NCBI RefSeq assembly: GCF_003399445.1
Contig: NZ_QUQO01000001.1
Span: 1-64,000, forward strand
Source of the DNA: Parvularcula marina
GTDB taxonomy: Bacteria > Pseudomonadota > Alphaproteobacteria > Caulobacterales > Parvularculaceae
DNA length: 64,000 nucleotides
Reading direction: 5' to 3'
This document shows, piece by piece, positions 17,611 through 26,228 of this stretch; position 1 is the first letter of the stretch; each line of letters begins with the position of its first letter. The position numbers were made by a program, and so were the translations under genes. The notes under the pieces are model-generated. The model was not told where the DNA came from and searched no databases. It worked only from the letters and a program-made list of their open reading frames with translations.

Positions 17611-17625
17611 GTTCTAGGGTTGTTC
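17611..17625. promoter_or_regulatory. SOS box (LexA operator)
   Basis: GTTC-TAGGGTT-GTTC, an exact match to the alphaproteobacterial LexA site GTTC-N7-GTTC. It lies 89 bases upstream of lexA and 73 bases upstream of the divergent rluE gene, so it may affect both, though lexA autoregulation is the expected role. Confidence 0.8.
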
Positions 17626-17698
17626 TCATGCCCCGTCAACAGCCTTCGCAAGAGTGTTCCGCTTGCGGTGCATGGGCGAGGCCGATTAGGGGGCGGGG

Positions 17699-18244
17699 AT
17701 GGCCCGCGTGATCCTTCTCAACAAGCCGTTTGGCGTCCTTTCGCAATTCACCGACAGGGGGAATGCGGACAGTCCGCGCGCGACACTGTCTGATTTTATC
17801 GATGTACCGGGCGTCTATCCGGCAGGCCGGCTCGACCGCGATTCAGAGGGGCTGATGGTCCTGACCGATGACGGACGATTGCAGGCGCAGGTGGCGGATC
17901 CCAAATACAAGCAGCCCAAAACCTATTGGGCGCAGGTCGAGGGCGTGCCCGATGAGGCGGCGATCGCGGCCTTGCGTAAAGGCGTGGAGCTGAAAGACGG
18001 CATGACGAAACCGGCCGAGGCCAGTGTGATCGAGCCGCCCGCCATATGGGAGCGCGATCCGCCGATCCGGGTACGAAAGAGCGTGCCAGATAGCTGGATC
18101 GAGCTGACGATCCGTGAGGGGAAGAACCGGCAGGTGCGGCGCATGACCGCGGCGGTGGGGTATCCCACTTTGCGGCTCATCCGGGTGCGGATCGGTATCT
18201 GGTCACTTGATGGGCTGGCGCCGGGAGAGTGGCGGGCGGTTTAG
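17699..18244 (+). CDS. rluE: 23S rRNA pseudouridine synthase RluE
   Basis: 181 residues, short member of the RsuA/RluB/E/F family without an S4 domain. It isomerises U2457 (E. coli numbering) of 23S rRNA. The N-terminal [16 protein letters not shown] and the catalytic motif [22 protein letters not shown] (catalytic Asp in GRLDRDSEG) are clear. The C-terminal [29 protein letters not shown] is also diagnostic. It is divergent from lexA, and its stop overlaps that of the convergent gene by 4 bases. Confidence 0.93.
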   Translation: MARVILLNKPFGVLSQFTDRGNADSPRATLSDFIDVPGVYPAGRLDRDSEGLMVLTDDGRLQAQVADPKYKQPKTYWAQVEGVPDEAAIAALRKGVELKDGMTKPAEASVIEPPAIWERDPPIRVRKSVPDSWIELTIREGKNRQVRRMTAAVGYPTLRLIRVRIGIWSLDGLAPGEWRAV

Positions 18245-18939
18245 GGTCTGTCGATCCTTGTTTCGGGATCGCATTTGTCTTCGTCATAGTCGGCGAGACA
18301 TTCCCGCATCAGCAACGCCCACTGGCCCAGAACTTCATTTTCCCAGAAGCCTTCTGCTTCGGCTCCGGCGATGTAGTCTTCGGCAAGCTGGCTCTTGGCG
18401 CTGTACATTGCGGGATAGGCCATGATGAGTTTGATAAAGGCCGCGTCAATGTCACCGGGCTTGGCAAGAAATGCCGTGCCCGCTTTGAAATAGGCGTCCA
18501 TGAACTCCGCATCATTCAGCGTATTTGACGGATCATACCAGACCCCGATGAGGAGTTGCTCGAAACTGATGAAGGGGTCTGATGTTGGAGAAAGTAACCG
18601 CTCGGTCCTGTAAGCAACATAGAAACGCGACTTGCTCCGTATGGAGGCAAATTCATCGGTCTTCAGCCAGGCCTCAAGCTGGGCGACTTCGCCGGGGGTA
18701 AAGTCGCGATACATGGGCAGCCCGTTCGATGGGCATTGCGGCAATCGGGTAATGAAATCACAGGATGAGATCGGGCGGAGGGAAAGCGTCCTGTCGCCCA
18801 TTCTGGAGCAGGAAGCCGTCCCGGTAATGACAAATTTCTCGCCGCCGACCGGGCAGGTCACATCCACCTTGGTCGGAATGCCTGCCGACCCGTTCGTGAT
18901 GAGTGGGGCGCCCAGAATGGCCATGACTGAATCGAACAT
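18241..18939 (-). CDS. Hypothetical protein with conserved cysteine pairs
   Basis: 232 residues from ATG 18939, chosen because GAGGAGGAAGAG lies directly upstream; the frame continues without support. Near the N-terminus [21 protein letters not shown] and [13 protein letters not shown] hold Cys residues spaced like a zinc- or cluster-binding unit, reminiscent of DUF2225 proteins but not a clear match. The rest is helical. There is no signal peptide. It is divergent from the second PadR gene and shares the 95-base intergenic region carrying an inverted repeat. Confidence 0.65.
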   Translation of the reverse strand: MFDSVMAILGAPLITNGSAGIPTKVDVTCPVGGEKFVITGTASCSRMGDRTLSLRPISSCDFITRLPQCPSNGLPMYRDFTPGEVAQLEAWLKTDEFASIRSKSRFYVAYRTERLLSPTSDPFISFEQLLIGVWYDPSNTLNDAEFMDAYFKAGTAFLAKPGDIDAAFIKLIMAYPAMYSAKSQLAEDYIAGAEAEGFWENEVLGQWALLMRECLADYDEDKCDPETRIDRP

Positions 18940-19004
18940 CTCTTCCTCCTCGACCTTTGATGAAGCGTAGCGAAAAGCGGGGCGTTTACAAAGTCGACCC
19001 GCAG

Positions 19005-19021
19005 TAGTACGAAACGTACTA
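19005..19021. promoter_or_regulatory. Inverted repeat, likely operator of the second PadR
   Basis: TAGTACG-AAA-CGTACTA, perfect 7-bp arms with a 3-base centre. It lies 28 bases before the PadR start and 66 bases from the divergent gene at 18241-18939, so one bound dimer could control both promoters. Recognition by the adjacent PadR is inferred. Confidence 0.55.
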
Positions 19022-19048
19022 ATCCGGGTTTTAATGATGGGAGGGCGC

Positions 19049-19582
19049 GTGACGCTCACCTCGCTTTCATATGCGCTGATCGGCCTTGCGCTTGCCGCAC
19101 CGCGGACGGGCTATGCCTTGCGAAAGGTGTTCGCGGACACGCCGCTTGGCGTCTTCTCCTCCAGCCCCGGCAGCATCTATCCCGCACTGCGTAAGCTGAC
19201 GGCGAGCAGGCATCTCGACGCGCGCACGGACGGCAACAGCGCGATCTATCATGTGACGGCGAAGGGGCGGCGGGCGTTGCGCGACTGGGCGCTGGCGCCG
19301 GTGACGCTGCATGAAATTTCGCGGGAGGCAGATATCGCACTCCTGCGCTTTGCTTTTCAGGAAATGCTCGATGATGCGGCCGGAACGCGCGCCTTTCTCT
19401 TGAGTTTCCAAGAGGCGGTCACGGCGCATATCGCAGGCTTAGAGGCCTACATGGAGAGTGATGACGTGATCCATATGTCCGTGCACGGCAGGCTCGCTAT
19501 GGAAAACGGGATCATGTCTTACCGTTGCAATCTGGCCTGGGCGGAAAAGGCACTCAGGGCCTTTCCCGAGGAGGGGAAATGA
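19049..19582 (+). CDS. PadR-family transcriptional regulator (second of two)
   Basis: About 177 residues. Likely start is GTG 19049 (V-T-L-T-S-L-S-Y-A-L-I-G), which has GGGAGGG just upstream; ATG 19034 is in frame but has no ribosome site. The PadR winged helix is clear: SYALIGLALAAPRTGYALRKVF, SIYPALRKLTASRHLDAR, YHVTAKGRRALRDWAL. The C-terminal helical region is the subfamily-2 type. Its stop overlaps the next start (ATGATG), so it is translationally coupled to the membrane protein at 19579. Confidence 0.85.
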   Translation: MTLTSLSYALIGLALAAPRTGYALRKVFADTPLGVFSSSPGSIYPALRKLTASRHLDARTDGNSAIYHVTAKGRRALRDWALAPVTLHEISREADIALLRFAFQEMLDDAAGTRAFLLSFQEAVTAHIAGLEAYMESDDVIHMSVHGRLAMENGIMSYRCNLAWAEKALRAFPEEGK

Positions 19583-20409
19583 TGAAGGGTTTTGTGGTCA
19601 ATGGGCTAAGATGGGCCGCGCTGTGGGCGGCCTTGCTCGCAGGATCGATGGCGGGCGTAGCGATTGCCGGAATTGGCAGCGAAGGGGTGGGCACGGACGG
19701 GCCGTTCTCCTCCGAAGCGGCGTTCCTAATCGTCAACGGGCTTCATGCCTTTGTGCTGACCCTTGTTGCCACCGCCGCGCGGGTCAGCCGGGTGAAGCTC
19801 TTCCTCGGGATCTTCACGGTTTTCTATGTCGTCCATTCGGTTCTTCAGCATATGGAGGCGTTCTGGTTCATCGATTTCCTTGAACTGTCGCAGGAATTCC
19901 TGATCCGCAGTTCGCTCATGGTGCTGGTGCAGGCGCTGATTGCGGGCGCGGTGGCGGCCCTGATGTGGCCGAACAGATCGTATAAGGAAGAAGGCAAGAC
20001 GCCTGTGGGGCCGTCCCGGTTTGGTGGATCGGTCATTCTTTATATTCTCTGCTATGGGCTGGCGGGCATGTATATCGCCTGGGCGAGCACGGATGTGCAG
20101 GCCTATTACGATTTCGGCGACGAGATTGAGACCGGGCCGCTTCTCCTCTTCCAGGTTCTGCGCGGCAGCCTGTGGGCGGCGATCGTCGTGATGCTAGGCC
20201 GGATGATGACTGGACCGGCCTGGACACGCGGGGTCATCACGGGCGTGGTATTTGCGGTGCTGGCCGCAGCGCAACTCATCTATCCCAGCAGCTTCATGCC
20301 GTGGGAGGTGCGCCAGATCCATCTGGTCGAGGTCGGCACGTCGAACTTCGTCTACGGATTACTGGCTACGCTGCTCCTCTTTGCCGGGGTGCGGCGGCGG
20401 GCGGTTTAG
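19579..20409 (+). CDS. Multi-pass membrane protein coupled to PadR
   Basis: 276 residues from ATG 19579, overlapping the PadR stop and preceded by GAGGGG. About seven to eight hydrophobic segments are seen (starting GLRWAALWAALLAGSMAGVAIAG, later SVILYILCYGLAGMYIAWA and LRGSLWAAIVVMLGRMM). No family is recognised. The pairing with PadR repeats the gene arrangement at 913-2198, although the two membrane proteins are not obviously alike. It may be the regulated effector of the pair. Confidence 0.7.
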   Translation: MMKGFVVNGLRWAALWAALLAGSMAGVAIAGIGSEGVGTDGPFSSEAAFLIVNGLHAFVLTLVATAARVSRVKLFLGIFTVFYVVHSVLQHMEAFWFIDFLELSQEFLIRSSLMVLVQALIAGAVAALMWPNRSYKEEGKTPVGPSRFGGSVILYILCYGLAGMYIAWASTDVQAYYDFGDEIETGPLLLFQVLRGSLWAAIVVMLGRMMTGPAWTRGVITGVVFAVLAAAQLIYPSSFMPWEVRQIHLVEVGTSNFVYGLLATLLLFAGVRRRAV

Positions 20410-20487
20410 GGCCGGTTTTGGTAGGGCCAAGGGTTCTGGATCGGGCCTTTTCGGGTTAGGGAAGCTCCGGCAAGAGGGAGACCTGAT

Positions 20488-20958
20488 ATGACATTTGAGA
20501 AAAAAGACCTGCCCGCCCAGCATTATATCTATGTGGACCGCGAGGTCTCCATGCTGGATGGCGCGGCGATTGGTGAGGCGATGGGCTCGGCCTTTGGCGA
20601 GGTTTTCGGCTTTGTGGGGCAGGCCGGGATCACGCCGCAATCGATGCCGATGTCGGTCTATATGGAGATGCCGACGGACGGGAAAATGAAATTCCGCGGT
20701 GGCGTCATGGTCTCCGAAGCTGATGCCGCAAAGGCATCAGGCAATGTGAAGGCCGATCAGCTGCGCGCGGGCGCGGCGATGATGACGACGCATAAAGGCC
20801 CCTATGCCTCGCTCAATGTTTCGCACAAGGCGCTGTGGGATCATATCGAGACGCAAGGCCTACAAACCGCGATGCCGGTCTGGGAGATCTATGTCGATGA
20901 TCCGACCACGGTGGATGAGGCGGAGTGCCGGACGGAGATCTACCGCGCGATCGGGTGA
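20488..20958 (+). CDS. GyrI-like small-molecule-binding domain protein
   Basis: 156 residues forming a stand-alone GyrI-like/AraC effector-binding (SHS2) fold. The pattern includes KKDLPAQHYIYVDREVSM, MPMSVYMEMPTDGKMKFRGGVMV, the AAMMTTHKGPYASLNVSHKALWDHIETQG segment and final VWEIYVDDPTTVDEAECRTEIYRAIG. Such proteins bind hydrophobic ligands and are often beside regulators; here it follows the PadR/membrane pair by 78 bases. The ligand is unknown. Confidence 0.82.
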   Translation: MTFEKKDLPAQHYIYVDREVSMLDGAAIGEAMGSAFGEVFGFVGQAGITPQSMPMSVYMEMPTDGKMKFRGGVMVSEADAAKASGNVKADQLRAGAAMMTTHKGPYASLNVSHKALWDHIETQGLQTAMPVWEIYVDDPTTVDEAECRTEIYRAIG

Positions 20959-20959
20959 C

Positions 20960-21469
20960 TTACGGGCAGCCCGGCCCGGAAAGCGCGTCACCGCCCGCGA
21001 CCAGCAGGACCGTATCTTCGCCTGATACGCAATAGAGCCGGTCATAATCCGTCTCAGGCATTGGCTCGGCCTCACCGCCGAGCAGGATGACCAGCGCCGG
21101 GGTCGTGTTCGAATGCCCGACGACGAGGGCTGTGCGGCCATCCTTCTTCAGATGATCGGCAAAGCCCGGCAGGTCGGAGGGATCATAGCTTGTAATCTCA
21201 AGATCGAGCGCTTCTGCGAGCGGGGCGGCGGTCTCTTGCGTCCGGTGATAATTCGTTGAGTAGATGACCTCGATGCCGGCGTTCTCAAGCTGGCCGGCCA
21301 AGCGCTCGGCGCGGGCAGTGCCTTCATCGGTGAGGGAGGGGTTAGGTCCAGCCTGTTTCTCGGCATGACGCACAAGGAAGATTGCGGGGTCAGTGTCTCC
21401 GGCCATGGCCAGCATGTTGGCGGTCATCGCGGTGAAAACAAGCGCGGCGCTGAGGAAAGAGCGGATCAT
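20960..21469 (-). CDS. Secreted histidine phosphatase family protein
   Basis: 169 residues with a signal peptide (MIRSFLSAALVFTAMTANMLAMAGD). The catalytic RHG motif appears as IFLVRHAEKQAG (phospho-accepting His), a second Arg in STNYHRTQETAAPLAE, and the second catalytic His in ALVVGHSNTTPALV. It is a minimal branch-1 histidine phosphatase exported to the periplasm; the substrate is unknown. It is convergent with the GyrI-like gene, 1 base between ends. Confidence 0.85.
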   Translation of the reverse strand: MIRSFLSAALVFTAMTANMLAMAGDTDPAIFLVRHAEKQAGPNPSLTDEGTARAERLAGQLENAGIEVIYSTNYHRTQETAAPLAEALDLEITSYDPSDLPGFADHLKKDGRTALVVGHSNTTPALVILLGGEAEPMPETDYDRLYCVSGEDTVLLVAGGDALSGPGCP

Positions 21470-21528
21470 GTGCAGTCCTTTTTTAGGCTACAATGCCCGA
21501 TCGGTGGTAAGACAGCAAGATGCCAAGG

Positions 21529-21664
21529 CCCTCACCCGGCATTGCGTCCGCAATGCCAACCTCTCCCAAAGTGAGAGGATGTTCTGGGTAGGGACAGATA
21601 TTGGTGTGCTCCAACTCTCCCTTGGGAGAGGTTGGAGCCTGCGAAGCAGGCTTCGGGTGAGGGG
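21529..21664. repeat. Composite palindromic repeat with CCCTCACCCG ends
   Basis: The element begins CCCTCACCCG (21529) and ends CGGGTGAGGGG (21664). Inside are GGCATTGCG/CGCAATGCC, CTCCAACTCTCCC/GGGAGAGGTTGGAG and GCCTGC-GAA-GCAGGC hairpins. This is a dispersed intergenic repeat type seen in alphaproteobacterial genomes. It fills the space between trpC and the phosphatase gene, ends 3 bases before the trpC stop, and could serve as its transcription end. Confidence 0.6.
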
Positions 21665-21666
21665 TC

Positions 21667-22449
21667 TTAGACCCCCAGCAACCGTTTCGTGGCTTCGGTC
21701 ACGTCATCATGGCGCATGAGGTGCTCGCCGACAAGAAAACGGCGGATGCCGGACTGCTCAAGGCGTTTGAGGTCGTCATGACTGGCGATACCACTTTCGC
21801 CGACAATGGCGCGGCCCTCGGCCAATTCAGAGAGGCGTTCTGAGACGGCCAAATCTGTCTCGAATGTGTGCAGGTTTCGGTTATTCACGCCCAGAATGCC
21901 GCCGGGGAGGCGCAAGGCGCGGATGAGTTCATCCGCATCGTGAACCTCGACAAGGACATCCATCTGATATTCGCGCGCGGCGGCAAAAAGCTCCGCTGCC
22001 TGATCATCTGACAGGACCGCCATGATGAGGAGGATCGCATCCGCGCCCCAGAGGCGGGCTTCGCCCACCTGATAGGGGTCGATCATGAAATCCTTGCGTA
22101 AGGCGGGCAAGTCGCAAGCGGCCCGCGCGGCGGTCAGATATTCAGGCTTCCCCTGAAAGGCGGGTGTGTCGGTAAGGACGGAGAGGCAGGCCGCGCCGCC
22201 CTCCGCATAGGCCTCAGCAAGACGAGGCGGATCAAAATCAGGACGGATCAGGCCCTTTGATGGGCTTGCCTTCTTGATCTCAGCGATCAGGCCGAAGCCG
22301 TCTTTGGCGGCTTTATCAAGCGCGGCTTCGAACCCCCGGACGGGATCTGCATCGCGTGCGTCGCGGTCAATCGAAGCGGGGCTGCGCTCGGTCTTGGCCT
22401 TGCGGACCTCGCCTTTTTTATACTCGATGATGTCGTCGAGAATGGTCAT
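21667..22449 (-). CDS. trpC: Indole-3-glycerol phosphate synthase
   Basis: 260 residues, TIM-barrel enzyme converting CdRP to indole-3-glycerol phosphate in tryptophan synthesis. Signatures: [17 protein letters not shown] at the N-terminus, [30 protein letters not shown] (catalytic Lys residues), [44 protein letters not shown], and [30 protein letters not shown]. It is mono-functional (no PRAI domain). The start overlaps the trpD stop as ATGA. Confidence 0.97.
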   Translation of the reverse strand: MTILDDIIEYKKGEVRKAKTERSPASIDRDARDADPVRGFEAALDKAAKDGFGLIAEIKKASPSKGLIRPDFDPPRLAEAYAEGGAACLSVLTDTPAFQGKPEYLTAARAACDLPALRKDFMIDPYQVGEARLWGADAILLIMAVLSDDQAAELFAAAREYQMDVLVEVHDADELIRALRLPGGILGVNNRNLHTFETDLAVSERLSELAEGRAIVGESGIASHDDLKRLEQSGIRRFLVGEHLMRHDDVTEATKRLLGV

Positions 22450-23468
22450 GACTTGCCGTTCGTATACGCAATGAAATTGACGAGGAGCTGTTTGGCGCCG
22501 CCTGAATCAATCACCGTCTCCGCTATGCGCGCGCCGGCGGCGAGATCATCGGTGCGGCCCGCAACGATCAGCCCTGCGGCGGTGTTGAGGACCACGGCGT
22601 CACGATAGGCGCCGGGCTCGCCATCGAGCAGCTTGTGGAGGGCGAGGGCGTTCTCGGACGGGCTGCCGCCCTTGAGGGCTTCAGGGGGGTGGCGTTCGAG
22701 CTTGGCTTCCTCGGGGCTCACCATTTTCTCGATGATCATGGAGTCCCGGACAATGGCGACATGGCTGTCCCCGGTCACGGTCAATTCATCAAGACCGTCC
22801 GTACCATGAACGACCCATGCAGAGACGGAACCCAGATCGCGCAGGGTTTCGGCAATCGGCAAAAGGAGCGACTGGTCGTAAACGCCCAGAAGCTGGCGTT
22901 TTGCGCCCGCGGGATTGGTCAGCGGCCCGAGCAGGTTGAACAGCGTGCGCACGCCGAGCGCCTGCCGCACCGGCGCCATATGCTTCATCGCCGGGTGATG
23001 GTTCGGCGCAAAGAGGAATGCGATGCCGGTCTCTTCGAGGCAGGATTTAGCCACCTCCGCGCCGCCATCGATGGCAACGCCCAGGGAGGTGAGAACATCC
23101 GATGATCCGCTGGCGGAGGAGACGCTGCGATTGCCATGCTTGGCGACCGGTACACCGCAGGCGGCGAGCACCAGCGCGGTGGCGGTTGAGATATTATAGG
23201 TCTCTGCGCCGTCACCGCCCGTGCCGCAGGTGTCGACCGCGTCTTCGGGCCCTTCAAAACCGATGGCGGCGGCCCGCATGGCGAGCGCGGCGCCTGCAAT
23301 CTCTTCGGGCGTCTCGCCTCGGACCTTCAGCGCCATGAGGAAGGCACCCGCAGCGATGGGGTCGACCTTGCCATCGAGCAAGAGGCCCATCGCCGCTGTC
23401 ATCTCCTCTGAGGTCAGCGGGATGCCTTCGGCCGCGCGGGCGAGGAATGGACGAAAATCTGTCTTCAT
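22446..23468 (-). CDS. trpD: Anthranilate phosphoribosyltransferase
   Basis: 340 residues, transfers phosphoribose from PRPP to anthranilate. The PRPP-binding motifs [52 protein letters not shown] (residues 79-130, glycine-rich loop and KHGNR) and the anthranilate-site segment [37 protein letters not shown] are complete. Coupled to trpG and trpC by 4-base overlaps on both sides. Confidence 0.97.
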   Translation of the reverse strand: MKTDFRPFLARAAEGIPLTSEEMTAAMGLLLDGKVDPIAAGAFLMALKVRGETPEEIAGAALAMRAAAIGFEGPEDAVDTCGTGGDGAETYNISTATALVLAACGVPVAKHGNRSVSSASGSSDVLTSLGVAIDGGAEVAKSCLEETGIAFLFAPNHHPAMKHMAPVRQALGVRTLFNLLGPLTNPAGAKRQLLGVYDQSLLLPIAETLRDLGSVSAWVVHGTDGLDELTVTGDSHVAIVRDSMIIEKMVSPEEAKLERHPPEALKGGSPSENALALHKLLDGEPGAYRDAVVLNTAAGLIVAGRTDDLAAGARIAETVIDSGGAKQLLVNFIAYTNGKS

Positions 23469-24061
23469 GCGGCGGACTTTGCTTGCGGGAGCTGGGCGAG
23501 GAAATTGCCGATCAGCTGCGCGCCGAATTCCGACGCGATGCTTTCGGGGTGGAACTGGACGCCCCAGACCGGCTGGTCTTTCCAGCGGGCGGCCATGATC
23601 TCCCCGTCATCCTCGGCCTCGGCAAAGACCTCGATCTGGTCGGGCAGGCTAGAGGCCTCCGCGACAAGGGAGTGATAGCGGGTCGCGGTGAAGTGATCGG
23701 GCAGGCCGGCGAAAAGCGGGTCGTGCTTGGTCACGCGGATCTGGCTCGTCCGGCCATGCATCAGCCGCCCGGCGCGAATGATTCGCCCGCCTGCGGCCTG
23801 CACGATTGACTGATGGCCAAGGCAGACGCCGAGGAGGGGGATGCCCGCCTCGATCGCAGCTGGCACGAGCCCAAGGCAGATCCCCGCTTCATCGGGCGAA
23901 CAGGGACCGGGGGAAAGAACAATGCCCGCAGGCCTACGCGCAATCGCGTCGCTTATGCTAAGCGCATCATTGCGTTCGACTTCCACGGGCGCACCGGTTG
24001 CCCCGATCAGATGAACAAGGTTCCAGGTAAAGCTGTCGTAATTATCAATGACCAGGATCAT
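23465..24061 (-). CDS. trpG: Anthranilate synthase component II (glutamine amidotransferase)
   Basis: 198 residues, supplies ammonia from glutamine to TrpE. The start at 24061 (MILVIDNYDSFTWNLVHLIG) is preceded by AGGAGAAGGA; a longer frame is only open reading. The class I amidotransferase triad is visible: Cys in LLGVCLGHQSIVQAAGG, and His and Glu in WGVQFHPESIAS. First gene of trpG-trpD-trpC; trpE is separated, 2.2 kb further on the same strand. Its 5' end faces the divergent polysaccharide deacetylase-like gene. Confidence 0.96.
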   Translation of the reverse strand: MILVIDNYDSFTWNLVHLIGATGAPVEVERNDALSISDAIARRPAGIVLSPGPCSPDEAGICLGLVPAAIEAGIPLLGVCLGHQSIVQAAGGRIIRAGRLMHGRTSQIRVTKHDPLFAGLPDHFTATRYHSLVAEASSLPDQIEVFAEAEDDGEIMAARWKDQPVWGVQFHPESIASEFGAQLIGNFLAQLPQAKSAA

Positions 24062-24101
24062 GACATTCCTTCTCCTCCGTTCCCTATCATGGGTTCGGGC
24101 G

Positions 24102-25025
24102 GTGACAAGCGGATTGAAAGATCGGCGTAAACTTGGCTGGGCGGCAATTTTCCTGATCGGCGTGCTCAGCGGGGTGATATTCGGCATCTCGACCGGTATG
24201 CCGGTGAGCAATGGCTTTGCCGCGCCGGCAGCGGACGATGTGCGCCTGCGGGGCTCGGCGCGCACGATCATGGCGCTGCGGACGCCGGATGCCGTGATCC
24301 CGGCGGTGCCCGACGGGTTGATGCCGGTGCAGCCGAAAATCGCCATCGTCATCGATGATCTGGGGCTAAGCTGGGAAGCCTTCCGCGCGGTCAATGAGCT
24401 GCCGTCGCCCGTGACCCTGTCCTTCCTTCCCTATGCGGGTGAGGCGCAAGGCATGATCGATCAGGTCGCGCCCGGCCATGAGGTGATGCTGCATCTGCCG
24501 ATGGAGCCGCTCGAGAAAACCGAAGATGCCGGGCCGGGGATGCTCAAAGCCAGTCTGAGCGAGAAGGCGCTGCGCGCGCAGCTTCTTGAAAACCTGACGA
24601 GCCTGTCGGGCTATTCGGGCGTCAATAACCACACGGGCAGCAAATTCACCGCCGATCCGAGCGCGATGGAAGTCGTCCTCTCGGAGCTTGATCAGCGCGG
24701 GCTGTTCTTTCTGGACTCGATCACGACCAGCCAGCCGGTTGCCGCGCGGATCGGGCAGGTCCGGGGCTATGATGTCCTTGAGCGGAATGTTTTCCTCGAT
24801 CATGACTATGAACATGTCAGTGCTGAGACGGTGAAGATGCAGCTCGCCGAGCTGGAGGCGATTGCGCGGGCTGACGGATATGCGATCGGGATCGGGCATC
24901 CCTATAAAGCGACCGCTGAGGCACTCAGTGAATGGATGGGCACCGCCGATGTGCGCGGCTTCGAAGTCGTGGTGGTGAGAGACCTTTTGCCGCCAGAGCC
25001 GCCGCAGACACTGGCGTCGCGGTGA
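24102..25025 (+). CDS. Divergent polysaccharide deacetylase family protein (YibQ-like)
   Basis: About 307 residues from GTG 24102; ATG codons at 24048 and 24060 are in frame but would overlap trpG, so the true start is uncertain. One N-terminal membrane helix (LGWAAIFLIGVLSGVIFGIS) anchors a periplasmic domain. That domain opens KIAIVIDDLGLSWEAFRAVNELPSPVTLSFLPYAGEA and contains GHEVMLHLPMEP, GVNNHTGSKFT and FFLDSITTS. This is the divergent deacetylase (DUF610) family, related to NodB-type deacetylases with Asp/His metal ligands. The substrate is unknown; in other bacteria it sits near cell-envelope genes. Confidence 0.85.
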   Translation: MTSGLKDRRKLGWAAIFLIGVLSGVIFGISTGMPVSNGFAAPAADDVRLRGSARTIMALRTPDAVIPAVPDGLMPVQPKIAIVIDDLGLSWEAFRAVNELPSPVTLSFLPYAGEAQGMIDQVAPGHEVMLHLPMEPLEKTEDAGPGMLKASLSEKALRAQLLENLTSLSGYSGVNNHTGSKFTADPSAMEVVLSELDQRGLFFLDSITTSQPVAARIGQVRGYDVLERNVFLDHDYEHVSAETVKMQLAELEAIARADGYAIGIGHPYKATAEALSEWMGTADVRGFEVVVVRDLLPPEPPQTLASR

Positions 25026-25035
25026 GGTAAAAGCA

Positions 25036-25638
25036 GTGAATTTCGTTCTGGTACTGTTGGCTTTAATGGCTTCCGCGAATGGTCAGACAGAACCGGATAG
25101 CGTTTGCATCCCAACGAACTCGGACGAATTGTTTGGTTTCCAGACAGAACCATCGGCCATTCTGGATATTTCTATTGAAGTCACTTCTTTCGTGGGAAGC
25201 CAGAACTTATCCTTACGGTTGGAGGATTTTAACTGTGACGAACGAAGTCATATTTTCGTTGAAACGACTTTCCGGTCGGATGTTCAGACACTAAATGTTG
25301 AGGGAGGTGAATTCAGCATACTGTTTGATGACACGACCCGGTTCTCTTCCATGCGCTTGCCTCGAGAAAAGTTCGGTAGTCTTTATTCCTCATATCTGGA
25401 TCTTGGTTTGCAAGGGGCCACTGATAAAAGAGTGTGTCATCACTGCGCAGTATTTCAAATTTATACGGAAGATAGTGATAAAGTGACGATAGTTACTGAA
25501 GATGATGATGGCTTTGAGGCATTAGTGGAGATGACCGCGGATATTATCTCGATCGTTGATCAGCGTTTCACGGATGACCAATTTCACACAGCTTCGATGA
25601 AGCATAAGCTTGAAGAAGCGGTCCTTAGCGGGCAGTGA
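25036..25638 (+). CDS. Hypothetical secreted protein, AT-rich
   Basis: 200 residues from GTG 25036 with GAGGTAA upstream, 10 bases after the deacetylase-like gene. The N-terminus NFVLVLLALMASANGQTE is a signal peptide. Three mature Cys-containing stretches (SVCIPTN, DFNCDERS, RVCHHCAVF) suggest disulfides. Base composition is clearly more AT-rich than its neighbours, with codons such as TTA and ATA that are rare nearby. No family is recognised; recent acquisition is possible. Confidence 0.6.
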   Translation: MNFVLVLLALMASANGQTEPDSVCIPTNSDELFGFQTEPSAILDISIEVTSFVGSQNLSLRLEDFNCDERSHIFVETTFRSDVQTLNVEGGEFSILFDDTTRFSSMRLPREKFGSLYSSYLDLGLQGATDKRVCHHCAVFQIYTEDSDKVTIVTEDDDGFEALVEMTADIISIVDQRFTDDQFHTASMKHKLEEAVLSGQ

Positions 25639-25660
25639 GGGCAGATATCGGCCTTACAGT

Positions 25661-26155
25661 TCAATCCATCATCCGCTGACGTGTCCGGTCGAGGAGGATC
25701 TGCTGCATCGGGCTGATCTCACCATTCCGGGCAGCAACTTCGTTCATCAGGCGGAGGAGGTCAGCGCGTTCCTCAGGTGTGCAGGCATCTCGGATCGGCA
25801 AGAGGAGCTTTGAGAGCTCATTGGCCGCATCATTCCGCTGACCGAGGATATAGAGTGCCTGCGCGACGATCTCCTGTGCCTCATGAGCGGGGGTACGCAG
25901 ATCCTTCTCGACGATTTCTGCGAGGCGGTCGCGGTCGGAGGGGCTGATCTCGCCCTCATAGCGCATCAGCTGGCCGAGCAGGATGACCGCCGCGATCCGC
26001 GGGTCATCGATGGCGGCCACAAGATCCTTACCGTGACGATGCTGCCATTTGATACGGCGGACAGCACCCTTGGCATCCGCCGCGCCATTCAGGAGCTGGT
26101 TGATGGCCCAGGCGAGCCCGCCGAGCGCCATGATGGCGGCGATGATGAGATGCAT
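25661..26155 (-). CDS. Membrane-anchored TerB-like domain protein
   Basis: 164 residues from ATG 26155, which has AGGGG upstream. An N-terminal helix (MHLIIAAIMALGGLAWAINQLL) precedes a helical TerB-type domain: AAVILLGQLMRYEGEISPSDRDRLAEIV, then AQEIVAQALYIL, and LLLPIRDACTPEERADLLRLMNEVAARNGEISPMQQILLDRTRQRM. The two acidic GEIS segments correspond to the metal-binding loops of TerB/DjlA-N folds. It lies between trpE and the AT-rich gene; no link to tryptophan is apparent. Confidence 0.72.
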   Translation of the reverse strand: MHLIIAAIMALGGLAWAINQLLNGAADAKGAVRRIKWQHRHGKDLVAAIDDPRIAAVILLGQLMRYEGEISPSDRDRLAEIVEKDLRTPAHEAQEIVAQALYILGQRNDAANELSKLLLPIRDACTPEERADLLRLMNEVAARNGEISPMQQILLDRTRQRMMD

Positions 26156-26228
26156 GCCCCTGTTCCCCAGATCGTTTCCCCGGAGAGGGTGCCAGTTTGA
26201 GCGCTCACGCGCAAGTTGAGCGGGTTGG

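Noticed and set aside
17590-17614. GGAAC near lexA as an EcfG promoter
   Set aside because: The following CGTT is only 10 bases away, not 16-17; the SOS box explains the region better.
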